The notes under the pieces are model-generated. The model was not told the DNA's origin. It saw nothing but the letters and a program-made list of their open reading frames with translations, and made no database searches. From Chlorobiota bacterium (GTDB lineage: Bacteria; Bacteroidota; Ignavibacteria; OLB7), in assembly GCA_016710285.1 (NCBI GenBank), contig JADJXR010000001.1, forward strand, positions 4,156,501 through 4,220,500: DNA of 64,000 bases, in the 5' to 3' direction. Made by a program: the position numbers and the translations under genes. This document shows positions 24,494 through 33,868 of this stretch, piece after piece (within the stretch, counting starts at the first letter, position 1; every line of letters begins with the position of its first letter).

Positions 24494-27490
24494 ATGCGAT
24501 TACTACAACCTCACATTCTTCTCCTGTTGATTGTTGCCGCCACGCCAGCGGTGGCGCAGTTCGACTATCCAGGGTTTGCTTCGTTTTCGGGGCTGGTTCC
24601 GGTTGGGACGGCGCAGTTGGTGGGGAATGTGCTGCGGCTGACCGAGGCGCGGCCCGGGGAGGTTGGGGCGGTTTGGCGGCAGCAACGGCAAGATGTGGCC
24701 AACGGCTTCGTGACGATGTTTCAGTTCCGCATGACCGACACCGGCGGAATCCCCGATGAAGATGGCCTGAACGGCGGCGATGGCATTGCGTTCGTGATCC
24801 AAAACGCCACCGACAACGCCGAAGGCTACGACGGCGGGAACATTGGCTACGCCGGAATACCGAACAGCCTGGCGGTGGAGTTCGACACCTACAACAACGG
24901 CAACTCCTACGACATCAGCAGTAACCACGTTGCCATCAACACCAACGGATTCCAGCAAAACTACTCCACCCAACCGTTCACCCTGGCCCAGGCCGATTCG
25001 CCCCGGCTGCTTTCCGATGGCGGAATTCACACGGCGATTATCGAGTACACGCCCGGGACCATGAAGGTCTATCTGGACCGCTGCGACCGCCCGCTGCTTG
25101 AGGTTCGGGTTGATCTTTCCAAGCGGCTTGTGCTGGATAATGGGCGCGCCTGGGTTGGGCTGGTTTCGGCCACCGGGTCGGCGTGGGAAATCCACGACAT
25201 CCTGCAATGGAGCTTCCGCCCGCTGGCCATTACCTCCAACGATCCCGCCACGTTTTGCTTCCGCCCGGGAGGGGTGTTGCTTACCGCCCCCGCCGGATTC
25301 CCCGCCTACAACTGGTCCACCGGCGAGACATCACGCACGATCACGGCCCGCAAGCCGGGGAAATACACGCTGGACCTTCCGCTTCCCGCCTGCAACCAAA
25401 CCTACGCCACGGTGGAGTTCACCATCCACGACCGCCCGAACCCACGGCTGCTGCTGAACGGACGGAACCCACTGTGCGACGGCCAATCGTTGCGGCTTTC
25501 GGTGGACCGCCCGATGCGAAGCTACCGCTGGTCCACCGGGGAAATCACCCCAACCATCACCGTTGCAACGCCAGGGAAATATTGGGCCGCCGTGGTTGAC
25601 TCCAACGGCTGCGATGGTTCTTCCGACACGATCAACGTCACGGTTGCAGCCTCCCCAAAACCAAAGATCACTCCAGGCCCGGTTGTTAGCCTTTGCAGCG
25701 GTGAATCCACCACGCTCAGCATCGCGAACGATCCCGACATCGTGCTGATCCAATGGTCCACCGGCGAAACCGGCAACTCCATCACCGTCAGCCAGCCAGG
25801 GCGATACTGGGCGGTGGCAACCAACCGGGGGAACTGCGCCGGAAGCTCCGACACGGTTGAGGTTATCATCAACGACAAACTCTTCCCACGCCTTACTCCA
25901 TCGGGAAGGCTGATGCTTTGCCCGGGGGATACGATCACGTTGGATGCTGGCGGCCCATACACGCAATATCAATGGTCCACCGGCGAAACCACGCAAACGA
26001 TCAGGGTGACGCAGGCCGGGGAATACTTTGTTAGCGTTCGCGGAAGCGGCGGCTGCAACGGCGTTTCCGACACCGCCACGGTGGTGATGAACACCCCAGC
26101 AATCCCAATCATCATCCCCGCCGGGCGCACCGAGTTTTGCGAAGGGGACAGCGTGATGTTGGATGCCGGAAGCAACTACCGCGCCTTCCTTTGGTCCACC
26201 GGCGAAACCACGCGGGTGATTATGGCAAAAGCTGCCGGCCAATACACCGTCACCATCACCGATGCCAACGGCTGCCGTGGGACCTCGCGCCCGGTGACGG
26301 TCAGCTTCCTTCCCCCCCCTTCTCCATCCCTTTCCGCCTCCCCATCGGCAACGATTTGCGCTGGCGGAAGCGCCCTGCTCCGGACCGATGAACCCTTTGG
26401 CGAATACCTGTGGTCCACCGGCGAAACCACGCCGCACATCACCGTTGCAACCATTGGGCAATATTGGGTCCGCGTGCGTGGCGCGAACGGCTGCTTTGGG
26501 GTGTCGGACACCATCACCATTGCTGCGGGGAGCATCCCGGTTGTGAATGCCGGCGCGGACACCACCATCTGCATCGGCCAATCGGTTCCGATAATGCCAA
26601 CGGTTGATTCGGCGGGAGCCAACCCGCTTTACCGCTGGGAGCCATCCACCGGCCTAAGCTGCGCCGATTGCCCGAACCCCACGGCCACGCCAACGGAGTC
26701 CACCACCTACCGGCTGACCGTCACCACAACCGCCGGCTGCGTTGGCAGCGACTCGGTGACGATCACGGTCGGCAACACCGTGCGGCAGTTTGCGGCGCGC
26801 ATCCCCCGCGACCTTCGCGTTATCCCGGGCGACACCATCACCGTTCCAATTTTGTTGGATGAACCGCTGGATTCCTTGCAACTGAGCACGCTGCTGCTGA
26901 CCGTCAACTACGACGCGTCGCTGCTGCGGCTGGGCACGTTGGTCCAGAAGCAAACGTTGGTGGATGGTTGGACGCTGGATCAAAGCGGCAGCGTTCCTGG
27001 CATCGTGCGCGTGCGGATGAGCGCGCCCAACGGGGCATATCTGAGCGGAGCGGGGCGATTGATTGGGCTGCACGTTCGGGGCTTTGTCAGCAACGTCCTG
27101 TTTTCCGAACTCCCCTTCGCGCTGGAGCTGAATGCTGGGAACTGCGTGGAAGTTGTTCCATCCGCAGGGCTGATACGGCTGGACTCGATGTGTGGGCTAA
27201 GCCTGCGGCTGATTGAAGGGGGTCCGGTGGATTACGCGCTGGACCAAAACCGCCCGAACCCGTTCAACCCCGCCACCCAGCTTCAATTCTCGATTGGGCT
27301 GGAGGGGGAAACCATGTTGGAGATTCTGGATATCACCGGCAAAACGGTGGCGCGGCTTCTGGATGAACGCCTGAAACCTGGGGAGTATGAAGTGGAGTGG
27401 AATGCCGCCGGTTTCCCAAGCGGACTCTATTACTACCGGCTCCGCAGCGGCCATTGGACCAAAACGCGGCAGATGATGCTGGTGAAATAA
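24494..27490 (+). CDS. Secreted lectin/PKD-repeat protein with T9SS sorting domain
   Basis: 998 residues. The ATG at 24494 gives a signal peptide (MRLLQPHILLLLIVA...AVAQ, 22 residues). Residues ~23-245 resemble an L-type (legume-like) lectin (GGDGIAFVIQN, NSLAVEFDTYNN, HTAIIEYTPGTMKVYLD). Six or more PKD-like repeats follow with the core YxWSTGETTxTITVxxPGxY and a conserved GC.G.SDT, then one TWEPSTGL-type repeat, a cohesin-like domain and a T9SS type A tail (LDQNRPNPFNPATQL ... GLYYYRL). Likely a surface carbohydrate-binding adhesin; the sugar is unknown. The tail shares a 42-base identical DNA stretch with the SBBP gene. Confidence 0.82.
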   Translation: MRLLQPHILLLLIVAATPAVAQFDYPGFASFSGLVPVGTAQLVGNVLRLTEARPGEVGAVWRQQRQDVANGFVTMFQFRMTDTGGIPDEDGLNGGDGIAFVIQNATDNAEGYDGGNIGYAGIPNSLAVEFDTYNNGNSYDISSNHVAINTNGFQQNYSTQPFTLAQADSPRLLSDGGIHTAIIEYTPGTMKVYLDRCDRPLLEVRVDLSKRLVLDNGRAWVGLVSATGSAWEIHDILQWSFRPLAITSNDPATFCFRPGGVLLTAPAGFPAYNWSTGETSRTITARKPGKYTLDLPLPACNQTYATVEFTIHDRPNPRLLLNGRNPLCDGQSLRLSVDRPMRSYRWSTGEITPTITVATPGKYWAAVVDSNGCDGSSDTINVTVAASPKPKITPGPVVSLCSGESTTLSIANDPDIVLIQWSTGETGNSITVSQPGRYWAVATNRGNCAGSSDTVEVIINDKLFPRLTPSGRLMLCPGDTITLDAGGPYTQYQWSTGETTQTIRVTQAGEYFVSVRGSGGCNGVSDTATVVMNTPAIPIIIPAGRTEFCEGDSVMLDAGSNYRAFLWSTGETTRVIMAKAAGQYTVTITDANGCRGTSRPVTVSFLPPPSPSLSASPSATICAGGSALLRTDEPFGEYLWSTGETTPHITVATIGQYWVRVRGANGCFGVSDTITIAAGSIPVVNAGADTTICIGQSVPIMPTVDSAGANPLYRWEPSTGLSCADCPNPTATPTESTTYRLTVTTTAGCVGSDSVTITVGNTVRQFAARIPRDLRVIPGDTITVPILLDEPLDSLQLSTLLLTVNYDASLLRLGTLVQKQTLVDGWTLDQSGSVPGIVRVRMSAPNGAYLSGAGRLIGLHVRGFVSNVLFSELPFALELNAGNCVEVVPSAGLIRLDSMCGLSLRLIEGGPVDYALDQNRPNPFNPATQLQFSIGLEGETMLEILDITGKTVARLLDERLKPGEYEVEWNAAGFPSGLYYYRLRSGHWTKTRQMMLVK

Positions 27491-27509
27491 CCCTCCACCC
27501 TTTTGGATA

Positions 27510-28493
27510 TTGGAACACTGTGAACCATCCTTCCTCCCCCCCGCCACCGTCGCCATTCTTCAGCTTGGAAGGCTGGGGGATATGATCCTGACAACGCCGC
27601 TGTTTCGCGCAGTGAAGGAGTGCTGGCCCGGGGCCGCGCTGACGGTGATCGCCCTTGAGCATTCCGCGCTGATAGCCCAGCATCACCCTTCGGTGGATGC
27701 GGTGGTTTCGGTGCCGTTCGGCATTCTGCAGCTTCCCACACTTGCGCGGCGGCTTCACCGGAAATCGTTCGATCTGTACATTGATCCCAAGGACCACCGC
27801 TCCTCAACAAGCCGCGTGGTTGCGGAGTTCATCCGCGCCAAACATCGGGTTGGATGCCGCGCCAACGGCGGGCGGGAGACGTTCGACCAGACGTTCGAGC
27901 CGCCGGACCAGCCGCTTCATTACGTTGACAGGATGCTCCGCCCGTTGCAGCTGCTTCATCCCGAACGGAGCTTCGCGCGCCGCCCCTTGCTTGGCGTGCC
28001 AACCGAATCGCTGCGTGTGGCCGACGGGCAGATGCTTCCCGGGGAGCATGGGGCAATCGCCATCAATATCTCCGCAGGGTCAACATCGCGGCATTGGGGG
28101 CTGGAGCATTGGGAAGAATTGATTGATGAGGTAAGCAAGAAATACAGCGTTGCGGTGATCTCCTCGCCGGAGGATCGGCACCATGCCGATGCCATTTGCT
28201 CCACCAGCCGCCAGGCGCGCCCCGTCACCACCAACACCATTCTTGACGCGGCAGCGATTGTTGCCCGCAGCCGTGCGGTCGTCAGCCCCGACACCTCCAT
28301 CGTGCATATTGCCTCGGCATTTAACCGTCCGGTGGTGGGGTTGTACCCGCCGAACCACGGGAATCTGGCCACGTTCGGCCCGCTATCGGACCGCCAGGCC
28401 GTGCTGATGCCCGCGCCCGAGGCGGAGCTTTCCACAATCCCGTTTCGGCAAGTGGTGGAAGGGTTGGGGAAGGTTATGGCGGAAAGGCAATAA
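27510..28493 (+). CDS. Glycosyltransferase family 9 (heptosyltransferase-like)
   Basis: 327 residues. The only start in frame is TTG at 27510, with no clear RBS, 19 bases after the lectin stop; translational coupling would explain this. N-terminal ILQLGRLGDMILTTPLFRAV is the GT9 signature, followed by YIDPKDHRSST and, in the C-terminal Rossmann domain, VSPDTSIVHIASAFNRPVVGLY. GT9 enzymes move ADP-heptose or related sugars onto lipopolysaccharide cores at the inner membrane. The acceptor here is unknown. Confidence 0.88.
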   Translation: MEHCEPSFLPPATVAILQLGRLGDMILTTPLFRAVKECWPGAALTVIALEHSALIAQHHPSVDAVVSVPFGILQLPTLARRLHRKSFDLYIDPKDHRSSTSRVVAEFIRAKHRVGCRANGGRETFDQTFEPPDQPLHYVDRMLRPLQLLHPERSFARRPLLGVPTESLRVADGQMLPGEHGAIAINISAGSTSRHWGLEHWEELIDEVSKKYSVAVISSPEDRHHADAICSTSRQARPVTTNTILDAAAIVARSRAVVSPDTSIVHIASAFNRPVVGLYPPNHGNLATFGPLSDRQAVLMPAPEAELSTIPFRQVVEGLGKVMAERQ

Positions 28494-28571
28494 AGGAAAA
28501 GCGTTTGCGAAATCCACCACACCCACGGCTTGGTAATTTCACTGGCGTAGCCCCCCTTTTCACATCGTTCC

Positions 28572-30989
28572 CTATTTCACCACCACCACTCCCCTGCTCC
28601 ATGTTTTTCCGTTGGCGGTGATGGTAAGCTGGTAGCTGCCGGCAGGGATTGATGCGGCGTTCAGCGGAAAGCTCAGCACCCCGGCACCGGCCTTGCCAGC
28701 GTACAATTGCAGCACCCGCTGGCCCTGCGCCCCGAACAACTCAACGCGAAGCTCGCTGGCCGCGTGCGGAAGCTGCACCACCACCTGGCCTTCCCCTGCA
28801 ACCAACGGGTTCGGCTGAAGCGTGGCAGCAATTTCCGTTGTGGCTGGCGTGGCCTCAACTCCGGTTGGGTCGCCACGCTCCTCAATCTCAAATTCATCCA
28901 TCGCCGCTTCCACCAGCGATGGCCGCTCCAGATCGCTAACCTCTATGCGGAACAGCATCTGCGATGTTAGTTCGGCATAATCGCGGACGCGGTACTCGTA
29001 GCGTTTCCACGCGTCTGCCGAGTCGGTGAGTTCGGCGGCCAGGCTCCATGTTTTTCCGTTGTCGCTGGAAAGAAACACCCGCAGCGTGTCGTCAATTCCT
29101 TGCAGATTCCCCCCGCGCGAGTACCAGATGTTGGCGGTGATGTAGGGGTCGTACCAGCCCGACAGATCGAACGTTGGCGAGGTCAGGCGGGTGGTTCCGT
29201 TGTCAACGTCGGCGGCCCCGATGTTGGTCCCTTCGGTTCCGGTGATGCCGGTAACAAATGCGTGGTCGCCGGGGTCCGCAGTTTGGTCGCTATCGGGTTG
29301 GATTTGGGTTTTCCCGCGCCGTGGAATATCGGCAACGGTCCCGATTGGAACGCCCCGCTCCCATCCCCCAGAAACCGCGTCGTCGGAAGCGTCGCCAACG
29401 GCCCAGCCCAGGTCAACCTCGGCATTGTCGTGGTATCCACGCTTCAGCCGAACCTCCTGCGTGGTTCCCATTTTCGAACTGAACGGAACCAGCTTGGTTC
29501 GGTATCCCCACGCCCCCACAAACAACTGGTAGGTGCTGTCGGACGGGAGCGAAAATGTTTGGAATCCATTGGGGGAAACGCCCTCGGCAAAGGAGCGTTC
29601 GCTTAATCGCCAGCCAACGTTGGGGATTGGCTGGTTGGTGGCATCATCCACCACGCGAAGGGTAAGATCGGCCAGCGGCAGCTTGGATAGATAGATGTCG
29701 AACTGCGCCCCCTTAGGGTCCACGTAAAATTTGCCGGAGCGGGGAAGGTAATCTTGGATAGATGCCGACCAATTCAACGAATCGGCTGCGCCGGCAAAAG
29801 TGTATCGCCCCAGCGAGTCGGTGATAAGGCGAAGTTTCAGGTCGGTAAGATCAACCCGAGCAAAGGGGATTGGCTTGTTGGTAAGGGCATCAATCACCCG
29901 CCCGCTGATCCGCCCTGGCGTTGCGCCGTTGAAGGTGAACACGTGCAAGCCGGTTTGCATATCGCTGCTTAAAATTTTGCCGCTGGGAAGGTACGGGTAG
30001 GTCCCCCAGTTCCCGGCAAAAAACTCTCCGGCTTCGGGGTAGGTGTCGTAGTAGCCAACTTGCACCGGGTTGGCGGGATCGGTGATGTCAACAACACGGG
30101 TTCCGGCGGTGTACCAGGCGATAAACGCATGGTTCCCCTTGATATGGACGTTGTGGATGATCTCCCCAGGAACCGGGGTCCAATCGGCAACCTTCTTGAT
30201 GCTTTGGATGTTGGTGCGGTCCCACACTTTCAAGGTTTTTGGGGTGGATCCAACTTCATCGCTGGTCAGGATGTAGCGGCCATCGGTCGTGGCTTCGGCG
30301 TTGTGGGTTCCGGCGCCGGGGTATTGAATGTTGGCCACTTGCACCGGGCTTTTGCGGTCTTTTCCCAGATAGACAATGTCCAGCTGGCCATCATTAATTG
30401 CGGCGGCGTATAGCGTGTCGTTGCGGACGCTGCAATCGTGCACGTACCGCCCGGTCCATTTCCCCACCAGCCGTGGCCGGGTTGGGTCCACCGAAAGATC
30501 AAAGATCAGCGTCCCCTGGTTGGCCCCGGCTTCCACATTGGTTCCGTTCACGTACAGGTGGTTCCCCTCCACCGAAATCGTGTGCGCGGTGCGGAACGCT
30601 GCGGTGTCGGCCCGCAGCAGGAAGGCTTTCAGCGGCAGCTGGGTAAGGTCAATAATCTGCAGCCCGCTTCCCCCTTCGCTTACCACGTATCCGTAGGAAC
30701 CCCAGGTTTTCATTTCGCGCCAAAGGCTTGTTGGGCCGGGGATAAAACTGACTAATTTGAGCGGAGCCTCGGTGACATCAATCACATACGTTCCGGTGAA
30801 GCCGCCAAGCAGTGCGTACTCGCGCCCGTCGGGGGCGGCGTAGCCGGTCAGCGCGGAGTAGGTCCCTTGCTTTTGGATATCGGGATCGAGCGTGCCGAAC
30901 AGCGTGGTGTTGTAGGCCGCAACCGGTTGCGATTGCGCGGCAACGGTTAGAACTCCAAAGAATATCAGGCTGGCAAGAAGGCTTTTCAT
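28572..30989 (-). CDS. Choice-of-anchor B protein with T9SS sorting domain
   Basis: 805 residues from the ATG at 30989 (the frame opens earlier at 31052, but the signal peptide MKSLLASLIFFGVLTVAAQS begins here). Residues ~25-400 carry LVIVD-type beta-propeller repeats (GTYVIDVTEAPLKLVSFI, GLQIIDLTQLPLKA, GTRVVDITDPANPVQVGYY) typical of choice-of-anchor B proteins. A carboxypeptidase-regulatory-like domain follows (ISGRVIDALTNKPIPFARV), then a domain containing FDLSGWYDPYITANIW and a T9SS tail (LQPNPLVAGEGQVVVQLP ... AGSYQLTI). Exported surface protein, ligand unknown. It ends in a 78-bp convergent gap with the GT9 gene. Confidence 0.82.
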   Translation of the reverse strand: MKSLLASLIFFGVLTVAAQSQPVAAYNTTLFGTLDPDIQKQGTYSALTGYAAPDGREYALLGGFTGTYVIDVTEAPLKLVSFIPGPTSLWREMKTWGSYGYVVSEGGSGLQIIDLTQLPLKAFLLRADTAAFRTAHTISVEGNHLYVNGTNVEAGANQGTLIFDLSVDPTRPRLVGKWTGRYVHDCSVRNDTLYAAAINDGQLDIVYLGKDRKSPVQVANIQYPGAGTHNAEATTDGRYILTSDEVGSTPKTLKVWDRTNIQSIKKVADWTPVPGEIIHNVHIKGNHAFIAWYTAGTRVVDITDPANPVQVGYYDTYPEAGEFFAGNWGTYPYLPSGKILSSDMQTGLHVFTFNGATPGRISGRVIDALTNKPIPFARVDLTDLKLRLITDSLGRYTFAGAADSLNWSASIQDYLPRSGKFYVDPKGAQFDIYLSKLPLADLTLRVVDDATNQPIPNVGWRLSERSFAEGVSPNGFQTFSLPSDSTYQLFVGAWGYRTKLVPFSSKMGTTQEVRLKRGYHDNAEVDLGWAVGDASDDAVSGGWERGVPIGTVADIPRRGKTQIQPDSDQTADPGDHAFVTGITGTEGTNIGAADVDNGTTRLTSPTFDLSGWYDPYITANIWYSRGGNLQGIDDTLRVFLSSDNGKTWSLAAELTDSADAWKRYEYRVRDYAELTSQMLFRIEVSDLERPSLVEAAMDEFEIEERGDPTGVEATPATTEIAATLQPNPLVAGEGQVVVQLPHAASELRVELFGAQGQRVLQLYAGKAGAGVLSFPLNAASIPAGSYQLTITANGKTWSRGVVVVK

Positions 30990-31110
30990 CTGGGCTTTTG
31001 CGTCGGTACGTGTTGTTGAAGGTTCGGGCACATCACTGCTTGCGTGATCCACCGGCGGCAGCGCGGGTATCGGGAAGGAATCTCACGATCTGTTAGCAAC
31101 CATTTTGGCA

Positions 31111-31737
31111 ATGAAACCCACACTAAGTCGGATGCTTCGCCACGGCGTGATTGCTGTGGTTCGGATGGAAACGCAGCAGCAGGCAGCGCGGGCAATCGAA
31201 GCAATGCTGCAAGGGGGAATTTCCATTATTGAGATCACATGGACAACCCCGAACGCTGCGGCGATGTTGCAAGAAATCTCCCAAATCCCGGAAGTAATCC
31301 CCGGCGCAGGGACCATCCTGACAGCGGAGGATGCTCGGGTTGCCGCCGCCGCCGGGGCCGCGTTTGTTGCAAGCCCGATGCTTGATCTAGAGGTTATCAA
31401 CCAAACCGAGCGGCACGGGTTGGTGAGCATGGCCGGGGCATTCACCCCCACGGAAATTCTTGCCGCTTGGCGTGCGGGTGCGGACCTTGTAAAGCTCTTC
31501 CCAATGCTCCCCGACCCCGTGAAGCATATCGCCACGCTCCGCGGCCCCTTCCCCGATATTCGGTTTGCGCCGTCGGGCGGGATCACTGAAAAAACAGCGC
31601 GCCCACTTCTGCAAGCCGGCGCGGCAATGCTGAATGTGGGAAGCTGGCTAACTCACGAACCCAACGGCAGCGCAAGCCCACCTGCCACCATCACCGAGCG
31701 CGCACGGAAATTGATAGAGGCCGTAAGGGCTGATTGA
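31111..31737 (+). CDS. eda: 2-dehydro-3-deoxyphosphogluconate (KDPG) aldolase
   Basis: 208 residues from the ATG at 31111 (a TTG two codons earlier is possible). A TIM-barrel class I aldolase: VIAVVRMET, GGISIIEITWTTP with the catalytic Glu, IPGAGTI, VASPM, the Schiff-base Lys in LVKLFPML, and FAPSGGI for phosphate binding. It cleaves KDPG to pyruvate and glyceraldehyde-3-phosphate, and many members also act on 4-hydroxy-2-oxoglutarate. No Entner-Doudoroff partner gene is in the window, so the pathway role is open. Divergent from the choice-of-anchor B gene with about 120 bp between starts. Confidence 0.92.
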   Translation: MKPTLSRMLRHGVIAVVRMETQQQAARAIEAMLQGGISIIEITWTTPNAAAMLQEISQIPEVIPGAGTILTAEDARVAAAAGAAFVASPMLDLEVINQTERHGLVSMAGAFTPTEILAAWRAGADLVKLFPMLPDPVKHIATLRGPFPDIRFAPSGGITEKTARPLLQAGAAMLNVGSWLTHEPNGSASPPATITERARKLIEAVRAD

Positions 31738-31739
31738 AC

Positions 31740-31971
31740 GCTGGGAACAGCAAATCGCCAGCAGCTGGGCCCCGCCAACGTAGTAGCCCCCTCCCCGCCT
31801 CCCCCAATTCTGGGGGAGGAGACCACAGCGGAAGCGTGAAATCCAGAGGGAGCCGACACAAAAGTAGAGACCCATTTCCCCCCAGCATTGGGGGGACGCG
31901 TAGCCGCTTGCGGCGAAGCAGGGGGGCGCGATTGAATAATTGCTGGAAACAGCAAATCGCCTGCAGCTGGA
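31740..31971. repeat. Intergenic direct repeat pair with GC-rich hairpins
   Basis: A ~30-bp direct repeat lies at 31740-31768 and 31942-31971 (core ACAGCAAATCGCC/TGCAGCTGG). Between the copies are two perfect hairpins: CCTCCCCCA/TGGGGGAGG at 31798-31819 and CCCCCCA/TGGGGGG near 31878-31894. The first copy begins just after the aldolase stop. No coding frame is supported. The hairpins may act as terminators or transcript ends between the convergent genes. Confidence 0.6.
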
Positions 31972-31979
31972 ATCCAGGC

Positions 31980-32396
31980 TTACGGCATAAACATATGCGC
32001 CCCGCCCTGTGGCAGCCGTGCGATGCCAACATACACCAGCACCGCCACCCCCAAGAACGTCAGCAGCATCACGCGGGCGCGGGCAGCGGGCGCGGTTTTG
32101 GTATCTACGCGCCCCTTCATGATGTGCGCAACCGAAAGGGCAATCAGCATGGTGGCAAAATGCTCCCACGTAAACCGTGCGATCGTCACCCCTGCGGCAA
32201 GCCGCCAAATCAGCACCACCAGCCCGATTGTTCCCTGAAGGTCCAGCATTCCGATGAACGCCGAGCTGAAGGCGCGATCCCCCTTGCCATACTCCTTCCC
32301 TTGCATTGCCGTGATTGCCAGCTTGACGATTGCCAGCACCGCCGCAATGGCCACCAACCAGCGTGTGTGCGAGTGAATCGTAAAAACGAGGTCCAT
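31980..32396 (-). CDS. Small four-helix integral membrane protein
   Basis: 138 residues from the ATG at 32396 (the frame opens upstream, but no earlier start looks likely). Four hydrophobic helices: HTRWLVAIAAVLAIVKLAIT, FIGMLDLQGTIGLVVLIW, FATMLIALSVAHIMKG and ARVMLLTFLGVAVLVYVG. The pattern, with an N-terminal HSHTRW and KGDRAF in the first loop, matches an uncharacterised inner-membrane family common in Bacteroidota. Conserved His residues (HSHTRW, EHF, AHIM) could bind heme or metal, but that is inference. Last gene of the minus-strand operon that starts at holB. Confidence 0.7.
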   Translation of the reverse strand: MDLVFTIHSHTRWLVAIAAVLAIVKLAITAMQGKEYGKGDRAFSSAFIGMLDLQGTIGLVVLIWRLAAGVTIARFTWEHFATMLIALSVAHIMKGRVDTKTAPAARARVMLLTFLGVAVLVYVGIARLPQGGAHMFMP

Positions 32397-32489
32397 AGTT
32401 TTTTCTGAGTTTGAGAACGTGTTTGAGAACGTGAATGATGACCGGCGGAACGGAAGCGGCAGCAAATAACGAATCGCGCAACGGATATG

Positions 32490-32990
32490 CTACCGCTGCT
32501 TCGCAAAAATCTGTGCGAAATACCAAACGCCATCGCTGTTCAACGCCGCGCCGATTCCGGTGGTGGTGAAATCCCCTTCGATGTTGCTGCGGTGGGTGGG
32601 GCTGGCAAGCCACAACCGGACGGCGGTGTCGGCAATCGCTTTGGTATCGGAGCACCAGGCAACGTTCTCGGAGATACCGCTGAACGGCACAACCGTGGCA
32701 ATCGCTTCGGCGCGTTCATCGAAGCCTTCGTGGCCAAACCGGACCGCCCCGCTTGCCATGTTTTCGGAATGGAGTTGCGCCTGCTGGGCAATGGCCGCAT
32801 CGTACCGAAGCTCGGGAAGCCCCATCCCCTTGCGATGCCGGTTGATCCTCTCCCAAATCTCACGATCAACACCGCTTGGAACATCCGCCGAGCGGCGAAT
32901 CGCCAATTCTTTTTTTGTGCACCCGCCCAACAGGGTAATCGCTCCAATCCCCACCATAATCAGCAGGAAGAAGAGGTCGAAGAATTTCAT
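32490..32990 (-). CDS. CAP/SCP-domain lipoprotein
   Basis: 166 residues from the ATG at 32990; an ATG five codons upstream (33005) is also possible. A lipoprotein signal peptide ends in LLGGC, with the Cys at residue 24. The CAP (SCP/PR-1) domain shows [50 protein letters not shown] and [20 protein letters not shown]. The two His residues and Glu that line the CAP cavity are present. Function of bacterial CAP proteins is mostly unsettled. It follows the ABC permease by about 40 bp. Confidence 0.87.
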
Positions 32991-33031
32991 TTTAGATATC
33001 GGCATCGGTTCTGGGCATTGGTTTGCGCATC

Positions 33032-33868
33032 TCACCCTTTCACCGCCCCTGCGGTCATTCCCTGGATGATCTGGCGTTGGAACAGCAGGAACAGAACGAT
33101 CACAGGGATTGCCGAAATGCCGGAGCTTGCCATCAGATGCCCCCAATCAATGGATTGATTCCCCAAGTAAAACGTCAGCCCAACCGGAAGGGTCCGCATC
33201 GCTTCCTCGTTGGTGAACAGGAAGGGGAACAAGAAGGTGTTCCAGGTGGTCAGGAACTGGAACACGGCAAGCACCACCAGCATCGGCTTGGACAAAGGCA
33301 TCACGATCTTGAAGAGAATGCCAAGCTCGGAGGTCCCATCAATCCGCGCAGCGTCCTCAAGCTCCACCGGCAAATTCATGATGTACTGGCGCATCAGGAA
33401 AATGCCGAACGGGGTGACAAGGTTCGGCACAATCAAGGCCCAGTAGGTGTTGATCCAGCCGAAACTCACCATCATTCGGTAGAGCGGGATCATCACCACT
33501 TGCGGGGGGATCATCAGGACCGCAACCACCGTCACCAGCCAGAACCCTTTCAGCGGAACGCGGCGCCGCGCAAGGGCGTAGGCGGTCATCGTGCAGAACA
33601 GGACGTTCCCGGCCATCACCGCCAACGCCACCACAGTCGAGTTCCAGAAATACCGCCCAAACGGGCCGGAGGAGAGGACATCCAGATAGTTCTGGAGCGT
33701 GTAGGTTCCGCTGAAGAAGATGCTGATGGAGCTAAAATCGGCGGTGCTTTCCCGAAGCGAAATGGCGATCATCCAGAACAGCGGGAAGAGCATCCCAAGC
33801 AGCACCACCACCAGCGTGGTGTGGATCAGGATTCGGGAAAGGAGCGGGGATTTACCGGTAAAGGCCAT
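33032..33868 (-). CDS. Carbohydrate ABC transporter permease (MalG/UgpE type)
   Basis: 278 residues with six membrane helices. A canonical EAA loop ([26 protein letters not shown]) contacts the ATPase. The start ATG lies inside the end of nadD (17-base overlap), so the two are translationally coupled. Class: permease of binding-protein-dependent sugar uptake (CUT1). The matching MalF-type permease, solute-binding protein and ATPase are absent from the window, so this is an orphan half of a transporter in a housekeeping operon. Confidence 0.9.
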
